Source of the DNA: an uncultured Bacilli bacterium | GTDB taxonomy: Bacteria > Bacillota_I > Bacilli_A > RFN20 > CAG-288 | NCBI GenBank assembly: GCA_934700375.1 | Contig: CAKUXT010000127.1 | Coordinates: 1 to 6,008 of the forward strand | Direction: 5' to 3' | Length of the DNA: 6,008 nt | Shown here: in pieces, positions 1 to 5,767 of the stretch | Layout of the letters: every line of letters begins with the position of its first letter | Position numbering within the stretch: the first letter of the stretch is position 1 | Made by a program: the position numbers and the translations under genes | Notes under the pieces: generated by a model | Databases searched by the model: none | The model's input: only the letters and a program-made list of their open reading frames with translations | What the model was told of the DNA's origin: nothing

Positions 1-1147
1 ACTGAAGACCGGAGGTGGACATCTTGTAAACAGAGATGATACCACCGACATTCTGCCATCCAGAAGGTGTGAAAAGAGATCCTAAGGAAGTGTAGATACC
101 GACAAAGTAGGTACCGAAGCTCTTGGAAGCATAGGTAACAGACTGTACGAAGTTACGGTTGACAGGTTCTGTCATTGCGCTGATGCCTAAGGCATCGAAG
201 AAATAATAAGAAAGATCGTTTTCTTTTGTTTCTTTGGTGGAAAGGGTGATTTCCATCCAATCACTGCTTCTGTCTGTCTTAAGATGAATGACTCTTGTCG
301 AAGAAGGAGTGACCGTCATCTTTTGGATGTTGACCCCTTCAGGAGCTAAGGTATTATCACTGTTGATTGTGAAAATCTTGTGCATCGAGTTCTTGAAGAT
401 ATCCTGAAGTGCATAAGAGATGCAGTCATGATCAAGGTCATTGTAGGTATCATTTCCAGCAACAGCCTGACCATTGTTTTTGGTCTGATAGTAATTGATT
501 GCAGTATTCTCTTTAGTCTTCGGAAAGTAGACGGATTCTGTGATCTCTTTTCCGTTCTCATCGGCAAGGCCTCTGTATTCCTGATAGAGATAAAGGATTT
601 TGTCTCCGGTCTGTAAGCCAGCTTTGCTGGCTTCTGTATCAGCGACAACCGTGATTGCATTCTGATCAGGGATTGATCTTGTGCTAGGAAGAAGGGCAGA
701 ACCGAAGAAGAGAACCCATGCGAGAATGAAGTTCATCGCAATACCGGCAAGCATGATGCAGATCTGTTTGAAGTGATTGACACCGTTCAGACATCTCGCT
801 TTTTCAATCGCTCTTCCGTCTTCTGTGACATTTCCGTCTTCACCAGCCATAGCGACATAGCCGCCAAGAGGCAAAGCGCGGATTGCAAAGACAGTTTCGC
901 CTTCGACTTTTTCAGTCATCGGGACTTTCTTGCCATCAGTTCTTGCTTCAAAGACAGGTTTTCCGTTCTGCATGACTTTCTTCTTATGTTTGAACTTCTT
1001 TTTGAAGATGGCAGGACCAAAACCGATTGAATATTCAAAGCAGTAGACGTTGCACATCTTGGCAACGAGAAGATGGCCTAATTCATGGATGCAGACAACC
1101 ATGGACAGGCAGAGTATAAAGACAATAATATAAAGTATAGTGCTCAT
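1..1147 (-). CDS. rseP: Site-2 (RseP/RasP-type) intramembrane zinc metalloprotease, 3' end outside window
   Basis: The frame is open from ATG at 1147 to the left edge, giving 382 codons with no stop. It encodes a membrane-embedded zinc protease of the M50 family, which in Bacillota cleaves anti-sigma factors and leftover signal peptides within the membrane. Visible in order: a first hydrophobic helix (about 3-29) carrying the zinc motif HELGH at 21-25; FGP at 43-45; a Lys-rich stretch (49-57); LPLGGYV (92-98), typical of the family's membrane-reentrant loop; a second membrane segment with AGIAMNF (134-140); and a PDZ-like start (ASKAGLQTGDKIL, 173-185). Near the left edge VGGII (367-371) replaces the usual SGPxGI. 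The third metal-ligand motif (a C-terminal LDGG) should lie outside the window. Compared with RasP, the stretches 49-86 and 186-320 look enlarged. The start is fixed by GGAGG 5 bases upstream and a 4-base ATGA overlap with dxr. Family call is firm; substrates are unknown. Confidence 0.95.
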   Translation of the reverse strand, partial: MSTILYIIVFILCLSMVVCIHELGHLLVAKMCNVYCFEYSIGFGPAIFKKKFKHKKKVMQNGKPVFEARTDGKKVPMTEKVEGETVFAIRALPLGGYVAMAGEDGNVTEDGRAIEKARCLNGVNHFKQICIMLAGIAMNFILAWVLFFGSALLPSTRSIPDQNAITVVADTEASKAGLQTGDKILYLYQEYRGLADENGKEITESVYFPKTKENTAINYYQTKNNGQAVAGNDTYNDLDHDCISYALQDIFKNSMHKIFTINSDNTLAPEGVNIQKMTVTPSSTRVIHLKTDRSSDWMEITLSTKETKENDLSYYFFDALGISAMTEPVNRNFVQSVTYASKSFGTYFVGIYTSLGSLFTPSGWQNVGGIISVYKMSTSGLQ

Positions 1148-2352
1148 AACAACCTCCAGGACTTCTTATTTAACAATTCTGTTGCGTAAATCTCGCTAGA
1201 AGAGATGAATTTCTTCAGATTATTCTCGGAAAGCTTCTCTAAACGCGGCATATTGTCGACAACATACTCTAACGCCTTCTGAATCTCGAAGAACTTGATT
1301 TCATCAGCTAGGAAGGCTTCAATCGCCTTCGTATCGACTGCGTTGTAATAGAACATGCCTTCATTTCCGTATTTGGCAAAGCATTTCTTTGTCAGATAGA
1401 AGAGAGGATAACGTTTCTTATCGATTGGAACGAATTCTTTGACATGACGATTTACATCCTCATAATCATCAATATTGCAGATATGCATTCTAAGTTTTCC
1501 TTTGCTGAGAGCAAAGGAAATAGCAACTTTCATGTCACAGGGCGAATATTCATAGCATGCAAGGCGTTCGCCTTTTTTCCAATCTGTAAAATAAACACCG
1601 GCATGGACAAGAGAATCTCTGCAGATGACTGCTTCGATCATATCGACAGGAACTGAGAACATTTCGCTGGCTTCGATGACTTCATAGCCTTTGTTGACCA
1701 GCGTTGCACAATCGACAGTGATTTTATTAGACATCTTCCAAGTAGGATGTTTCAATACATCTTCCTTTTTAGCCTCAGCCACCTTTTCAAGAGGAAGGTC
1801 ACGTAAGGCCCCTCCGCTTGCAGTGATTGTCATTCTTCTGAACTCATTGTCCTTATAATGTTTTGAGACAAATCGCAGGCATTTGGAAAGGCCGACATGT
1901 TCACTGTCAATCGGATAGACATGTCCTTTGTATGTCTTCATCTTCTCTTTCATCAAAGAAGAACCGACAACATAGGATTCTTTATTGGCTAAAAGCAGAT
2001 CCTGATCATTTTCCAAAGCAAGAAGAGTAGGAATGATGCCATCGTTTCCACTGATGGCATTCAGGATTGTCGCCTTAGGATAATAAGAAAGCAACTTTTC
2101 GATTCCGTTTTCGCCAGAGAAAACATTCTTCGCAAAGGCAGAATGGTGGGAGATGAACTCATCAGCTGCCTCTTTATTTTCAATGACAATATAATTCAGT
2201 TTATCGAAATAAGGAAGATTCTTTTCAAAAGCAGAATAATTGGACTTGAAAGCAACTCCTACCAATTCGTAGTCGAAAGAATATCGAAGCAATTCCAAAG
2301 CCTGGCTTCCAATATCGCCAGTTGCTCCTAAGACAATAATCTGTTTAGCCAT
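1144..2352 (-). CDS. dxr: 1-deoxy-D-xylulose 5-phosphate reductoisomerase (divergent)
   Basis: Cytosolic NADPH- and metal-dependent enzyme converting DXP to 2-C-methyl-D-erythritol 4-phosphate, the committed step of the MEP isoprenoid pathway. Its 402 residues match the usual family size (about 380-400). Visible: N-terminal dinucleotide loop GATGDIG (9-15); LANKES (121-126); metal-site PIDSEH with Asp149 and Glu151; ITASGG (176-181); HPTW (202-205, the flexible active-site loop); and NKGYE (220-224), where Glu224 is the third metal ligand. His at about 250 in SLVH matches E. coli His257. Oddities: the family GSTGSIG is GATGDIG, DSATMMNKG is DCATLVNKG (Cys215 for a substrate-phosphate Ser), HPQS is CRDS, and the C-terminal NAANE is NAVDT. 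All metal ligands are kept, so activity is likely. The start follows AGGTG at 2358-2362 by 5 bases; an ATG 4 bases upstream is out of frame. It begins 19 bases after the cdsA stop and ends in TGA overlapping rseP. Confidence 0.95.
   Translation of the reverse strand: MAKQIIVLGATGDIGSQALELLRYSFDYELVGVAFKSNYSAFEKNLPYFDKLNYIVIENKEAADEFISHHSAFAKNVFSGENGIEKLLSYYPKATILNAISGNDGIIPTLLALENDQDLLLANKESYVVGSSLMKEKMKTYKGHVYPIDSEHVGLSKCLRFVSKHYKDNEFRRMTITASGGALRDLPLEKVAEAKKEDVLKHPTWKMSNKITVDCATLVNKGYEVIEASEMFSVPVDMIEAVICRDSLVHAGVYFTDWKKGERLACYEYSPCDMKVAISFALSKGKLRMHICNIDDYEDVNRHVKEFVPIDKKRYPLFYLTKKCFAKYGNEGMFYYNAVDTKAIEAFLADEIKFFEIQKALEYVVDNMPRLEKLSENNLKKFISSSEIYATELLNKKSWRLL
1152..1157 (-). promoter_or_regulatory. 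Ribosome binding site of rseP inside the dxr 3' end
   Basis: The minus strand reads GGAGGT 4 bases before the rseP ATG. It lies wholly within the last codons of dxr (Trp-Arg-Leu-Leu-stop), so rseP translation is probably coupled to dxr. It fixes the rseP start. Confidence 0.8.
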
Positions 2353-2371
2353 TCATTCACCTATTATCAGT

Positions 2372-3430
2372 TTATGCGACAAGATTGAAACCGACGCTCA
2401 TGAAAGAAAGAAGAAGAGAAACGATGAGAGCATTGGTAAGAACAGAATCGAAACGATCGATGACACCGCCATGACCTGGGAAGATTTTTCCATAGTCTTT
2501 GATGGCATAATGTCTCTTGATCAAAGAGAAGAGGAATCCGCCAAGGTTTCCGGTGAAAGGAAGAAAAAGGCCGATGATAGTAAGGAACACCCAAGAGGAA
2601 CCGCCAAGAACATTCATCGAAGATAAGAGAGAAGAGGAAGAATACTGAACGAGTCCCGGAATGAGCGGAATCTTAAAAGCAAATTCAAATAAAGCGGCAA
2701 GTCCGAAATAGCAAAGATAAGAGAAGACACAACCACCGATGAATCCTTCCCATGTCTTATGAGGAGAGATTCTCGGATTCATCGGATGCTTTCCGAAAAG
2801 AACACCGACAAAATAAGCGCCGACATCACTAGACCATGTTCCGATTGCAAGAACAAGAAGGAAGACACAGGATGCCCATCTCTGATCTTTATTCACCGAA
2901 GCGAATCCATCTTTGAAGACGCTTGTATTTCCTAAGATGCCAGTCGCATTGGGAAGATAGCGGACAAAGAACAAGGAAACGATTCCACAGATGAAGAATG
3001 TTTCGATGGCAAAGAGATAAGTAACATCTTCCAACTTTACTTTTTCTGACAAGATTGCAATAAAGAAGAGAATGAAGAAGTAAAGGAACATCAATGAAAT
3101 AGGCAATAGAAGATCAGTAAAGGATAATGTCATCAGTGACATATCCAGCTGAAATGGATTCAACCCTTTTGCCCAAGGCTTGATAAAGAAAGACAAAGCA
3201 AATAGAAGAGCGTATGCCTGTGTGATGATCTTGATCAATAAAGAATACTTGTCCTTACCAGGAACCATGAGAATCTCATGCGTTCCGACGACAAGCAAAA
3301 ACATACCTAATACAAAATAGAACCATCCACCCAAAATCAAACATGGAACAAGAACAGCCACCAGAACGATGGCTGTAATAATTCTTGTCAACATGCTGGA
3401 CTTGCTGGATGCCGATAATTTATTGGCCAT
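2372..3430 (-). CDS. cdsA: Phosphatidate cytidylyltransferase (CDP-diacylglycerol synthase)
   Basis: Integral membrane enzyme that makes CDP-diacylglycerol and pyrophosphate from phosphatidic acid and CTP, feeding all phospholipid synthesis. The C-terminal family signature is complete at Ser302-Asp328: SLIKR (302-306), KD (311-312) and PGHGGVIDRFD (318-328). Other conserved blocks are SDVGAY (201-206) and ISPHKTWEG (221-229), with His224 where many relatives have Lys. Hydrophobic segments are apparent at roughly 17-50, 64-83, 105-127, 137-157, 187-212, 231-252, 279-301 and 332-350. At 352 residues it is much longer than the 260-285 of most bacterial CdsA proteins; the extra length seems to lie in the first half and the loop around 158-186. 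The start is supported by GAGAGGA at 3437-3443, with 7 bases between GAGG and the ATG. It begins only 39 bases after frr, where uppS would be expected in Bacillota. Confidence 0.97.
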   Translation of the reverse strand: MANKLSASSKSSMLTRIITAIVLVAVLVPCLILGGWFYFVLGMFLLVVGTHEILMVPGKDKYSLLIKIITQAYALLFALSFFIKPWAKGLNPFQLDMSLMTLSFTDLLLPISLMFLYFFILFFIAILSEKVKLEDVTYLFAIETFFICGIVSLFFVRYLPNATGILGNTSVFKDGFASVNKDQRWASCVFLLVLAIGTWSSDVGAYFVGVLFGKHPMNPRISPHKTWEGFIGGCVFSYLCYFGLAALFEFAFKIPLIPGLVQYSSSSLLSSMNVLGGSSWVFLTIIGLFLPFTGNLGGFLFSLIKRHYAIKDYGKIFPGHGGVIDRFDSVLTNALIVSLLLSFMSVGFNLVA

Positions 3431-3469
3431 AGAATGTCCTCTCGTTGACAGAAGAATAGATAGATGAGA

Positions 3470-4012
3470 TTAGATAGTTTCGATATCCTTGATCTTAAGA
3501 GCAAGAATCTTTTCGATTTCAGCGATATGCTTATCGGTCTCTTTCTGAATCTTGTCAGTGAGATCATCCTTCATATCTTCGCTTAAAGCAGTATCCTTCT
3601 TAACAGCATTGTTGGCATCACGACGGATGTTACGGATAGCAACCTTGCCGTCTTCAGTGTACTTCTTAGCCTGCTTGATGAGGTCCTGACGACGATCTTC
3701 ACTCGGTGCCGGGAACTTCAGGATGATAGCATTTCCGTTCTGGGTGACTGTGCATCCTAAATCAGCTTTGTTAAGACCAGAAACAAGATCCTTGATGATG
3801 GAAGGATCGAAAGTCTTGACAGAGAGATCGGTTGCAGAGAGTGCGGAAATCTGAGCGACAGATTTCAAGAGGCACTTTTCGCCATAAGCAACAACTGTGA
3901 CCTTATCAAGAAGCTGAGCAGTGACTTTGCCGGCTCTTAACGTTCCTAAACTTTCCTTCAAAGAAGCGGTGGACTTGTCCATCTTTTCAACAAATTCTTC
4001 TAATGTAGCCAT
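3470..4012 (-). CDS. frr: Ribosome recycling factor
   Basis: Works with EF-G to split post-termination ribosomes. The product is 180 residues (E. coli 185), highly charged, with the expected alternation of long helices and a central beta domain. The best-conserved block is R127-N134 (RNIRRDAN), preceded by FPAPSEDRRQDL (100-111), which corresponds to the PPLTEERRKDL region of the family. The N-terminal ribosome-binding block is unusual: LRAGKV (25-30) stands where LRTGRA is typical, and AYG (42-44) replaces YYG. The start is certain: a perfect AGGAGG (4021-4026) sits 8 bases upstream. The 66-base spacer after pyrH is very AT-rich and holds only a weak promoter-like pair (TTTATT at 4069-4074 and TAAAAT at 4046-4051, 17 bases apart), which I do not consider proof of separate transcription. 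Confidence 0.97.
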   Translation of the reverse strand: MATLEEFVEKMDKSTASLKESLGTLRAGKVTAQLLDKVTVVAYGEKCLLKSVAQISALSATDLSVKTFDPSIIKDLVSGLNKADLGCTVTQNGNAIILKFPAPSEDRRQDLIKQAKKYTEDGKVAIRNIRRDANNAVKKDTALSEDMKDDLTDKIQKETDKHIAEIEKILALKIKDIETI

Positions 4013-4020
4013 AAATCTAT

Positions 4021-4026
4021 CCTCCT
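4021..4026 (-). promoter_or_regulatory. Consensus Shine-Dalgarno site of frr
   Basis: The minus strand reads AGGAGG, the full anti-16S complement, 8 bases before the frr ATG. It is the strongest ribosome binding site in the window, consistent with high RRF output, and fixes the start. Confidence 0.85.
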
Positions 4027-4078
4027 AAATGGTGATATATAAACTATTTTAATAAATATCGTCTATGAAATAAAGAAC

Positions 4079-4795
4079 CTATTTATTGCTGACAAGGGTT
4101 CCGATGTCTTCACCCTTGACGGCACGGACTGCATTTTCAGGATCATTCATGTTGAAGACTCTGACATCGACATCGCTGTCGACAAGAAGTCCGACAGCTG
4201 TGCTGTCCATGACTTTGAGTCCTTTGGCCAAGATATCCTGATATGTGATTTTCTTGATCATGACAGCATTCGGATTAGTACGAGGATCATCGCTATAGAT
4301 GCCTTCGACACCGTTCTTGCCCATGAAGATGCCATCAGCACAGATTTCCTTGGCGCGAAGAGCGACAGAGGTATCTGTTGTGAAATACGGAGAACCGACA
4401 CCGCCTGCGAAGATGACGACTCTCTTCTTCTCAAGATGTCTGATCGCCTTTCTTCTGATGTAGGGTTCACAGCACTGATTGACAGGAATGGCTGACATGA
4501 CTCTTGTGATCAGTCCATGATTTTCAAAATAGGACTGGAGGCACATTGCATTCATGATGGTAGCAAGCATGCCCATATAGTCGCCGGTTGTTCTTTCGAT
4601 TCCTAAAGAAGAAGCAAGTCTTCCTCTCCAGATATTTCCACCGCCGACAACAATGGCAACTTCCGTTCCCATATCGGTGATCTTCTTGACGATTTCGAAA
4701 ATCTTTTCGAGATATTCGGCATTATAGATATCATCTTCGCCCTTCAAGGCTTCTCCGGATATCTTCAAAAGAATTCTGTGATACTTCTTATCCAT
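4079..4795 (-). CDS. pyrH: UMP kinase (uridylate kinase)
   Basis: Cytosolic bacterial UMP kinase of the amino acid kinase fold, unrelated to eukaryotic UMP/CMP kinases; it converts UMP and ATP to UDP and ADP on the way to UTP and CTP. At 238 residues it has the normal family length. Visible motifs: KISGEAL (11-17), GGGNIWRG (51-58, phosphate-binding loop), GDYMGMLATIMNAM (71-84, UMP-binding helix), AGGVGSPYFTTDT (130-142) and NGVEGIYSDDP (161-171, nucleotide-binding, Bacillota-like form), then DSTAVGLL near the C-terminus. Val133 occupies a position often held by Thr in the GTGNPFFTTDT motif; otherwise it is ordinary. The start has AAAGGAGA upstream, with 6 bases between GGAG and the ATG. The stop is TAG, the only one among these genes. 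The hairpin between tsf and pyrH could lower its expression relative to rpsB-tsf. Confidence 0.98.
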   Translation of the reverse strand: MDKKYHRILLKISGEALKGEDDIYNAEYLEKIFEIVKKITDMGTEVAIVVGGGNIWRGRLASSLGIERTTGDYMGMLATIMNAMCLQSYFENHGLITRVMSAIPVNQCCEPYIRRKAIRHLEKKRVVIFAGGVGSPYFTTDTSVALRAKEICADGIFMGKNGVEGIYSDDPRTNPNAVMIKKITYQDILAKGLKVMDSTAVGLLVDSDVDVRVFNMNDPENAVRAVKGEDIGTLVSNK

Positions 4796-4822
4796 GGCAA
4801 TCTCCTTTATTGGTTCTTATTG

Positions 4823-4870
4823 TTTCAATAAAGGCGCCTCCGAAGAAGCGCCCATCAAATCGAATTGAAA
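4823..4870 (-). terminator. Intra-operon hairpin between tsf and pyrH (probable attenuator or processing site)
   Basis: In the minus-strand RNA an 8-bp stem (4845-4852 with 4833-4840, one G-U pair) closes a UUCG loop (4841-4844) through a C-G pair, the classic extra-stable tetraloop. A ninth G-U pair (4853/4832) is possible. It is followed by UUUAUUG, a short and broken U-run, so termination would be partial at best. An outer inverted repeat, TTTCAAT at 4823-4829 and ATTGAAA at 4864-4870 (perfect 7 bp), encloses it and could extend the structure. It starts almost at the tsf stop and ends 27 bases before pyrH. The plus-strand orientation has no following T-run, so it is not a plus-strand terminator. 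Confidence 0.6.
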
Positions 4871-4871
4871 A

Positions 4872-5765
4872 TTACTTACCGGAAGCCTGAGCAGCAACTT
4901 CAGCAGCAAAGTCATCCTGACGTTTTTCGATGCCTTCGCCAACAGCATAGCGGAGGAAGGAAACCATGGATGCATTGTTTTCCTTGAGAAGCTGAGCAAC
5001 AGTCTTGTCTTCTTCGCCGATAAGGCCCATGTCGACAAGAACGCCTTCAAAGAGGGCCTTCTTGACTCTGCCTTCGACAATCTTGTCCTGGATAGCAGCA
5101 GGCTTCTTAGCAAAGCTAGGATCCTGTAAGGAAGCTTCCTTCTGGACTTCAGTCTCCTTGGCGATGACATCGGCAGGGATGTCAGCTTCGTTGACATAAG
5201 AAGGATTGTTGGAGCAGACGACTAAGGAAATACGATTGGCGATTTCAGTGTTGCCACCCTTGATAAGAGTGAGAACAGCGATTTTGCCCTTCATATGGAG
5301 ATAAGGACCGAAGCATTCATCATCGCTCTTGTTGACGATTGCGAATCTTCTGAAATCAAGCTTTTCGCCCAATTTGACACCGGCATCGATGAAGAGTTCA
5401 TTGATGCTCTTGCCATCCTTGTTCTTGCATTCCTTGGCCTCTTCAAGAGTCTGAGGATTGTTGTTGAGAACAATTTCGTTGACTTCGTGAACTAAAGCAC
5501 GGAAAGGATCAGAGTTGGCAACGAAGTCTGTTTCGCAGTTGACTTCGATGACAGCGGCCTTGTTTCCATCGACGATGATAGAAGCAACGCCTTCAGCAGC
5601 GATACGGCTGGCGGCCTTCTTAGCTGCCTTGGCAATACCTTTTTCTCTCAACCAGGTGATAGCCTGTTCAAGATCGTGATCGTTGGCTGCAAGAGCCTTC
5701 TTGCAATCCATCAAGCCCGCACCAGTGCGGTCGCGGAGCTGCTTAATCTGTTCGATTTCGTTCAT
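4872..5765 (-). CDS. tsf: Translation elongation factor Ts
   Basis: Nucleotide exchange factor that releases GDP from EF-Tu. The product is 297 residues, close to B. subtilis and E. coli lengths (about 283-293). Residues 1-55 form the UBA-like N-terminal domain with LRDRTGAGLMDCKKAL (10-25), the first EF-Ts signature. The core has EVNCETDFVAN (74-84), the second signature, with Asp80 and Phe81, which in E. coli EF-Ts insert next to the Mg site of EF-Tu. Further on, NNPSYV and a DIPADVIAKE stretch match the dimerisation subdomain, and the C-terminal GRVKKALFEGVL...KTVAQLLKE block is typical, though the usual LxxQ is LVDM here. The start is 2 bases after the rpsB stop (TAATTATG), arguing for coupled translation. 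The gene is followed by the hairpin at 4823-4870. Confidence 0.98.
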   Translation of the reverse strand: MNEIEQIKQLRDRTGAGLMDCKKALAANDHDLEQAITWLREKGIAKAAKKAASRIAAEGVASIIVDGNKAAVIEVNCETDFVANSDPFRALVHEVNEIVLNNNPQTLEEAKECKNKDGKSINELFIDAGVKLGEKLDFRRFAIVNKSDDECFGPYLHMKGKIAVLTLIKGGNTEIANRISLVVCSNNPSYVNEADIPADVIAKETEVQKEASLQDPSFAKKPAAIQDKIVEGRVKKALFEGVLVDMGLIGEEDKTVAQLLKENNASMVSFLRYAVGEGIEKRQDDFAAEVAAQASGK

Positions 5766-5767
5766 AA

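Noticed and set aside
346..660. 104-codon minus-strand frame inside the protease gene
   Set aside because: It lies out of frame within the continuous 382-codon protease reading frame, is Arg/Thr/Ser-rich without family motifs, and has no convincing ribosome binding site.
773..1030. 85-codon plus-strand frame
   Set aside because: Antisense to the HELGH/LPLGGYV part of the protease; its composition is what the reverse of a conserved gene gives, with no motif of its own.
2367..2594. 75-codon minus-strand frame overlapping the end of cdsA
   Set aside because: It overlaps the perfect CdsA signature in another frame; the His/Arg/Phe-rich product is a shadow.
3431..3469. Possible small RNA or hairpin in the frr-cdsA gap (TCTC...GAGA)
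   Set aside because: Only a 4-bp pairing over a long loop; the sequence is explained by the cdsA ribosome binding site.
4046..4074. Possible promoter before frr (TTTATT, 17 bases, TAAAAT)
   Set aside because: The -35 matches TTGACA at only 3 of 6 positions and the spacer is simply AT-rich, where such -10 matches are expected by chance. Not strong enough to call without transcript start data.
4817..5197. 126-codon minus-strand frame overlapping tsf
   Set aside because: It is the alternate frame of the strongly conserved EF-Ts gene, with Leu/Ser/Arg-rich shadow composition.
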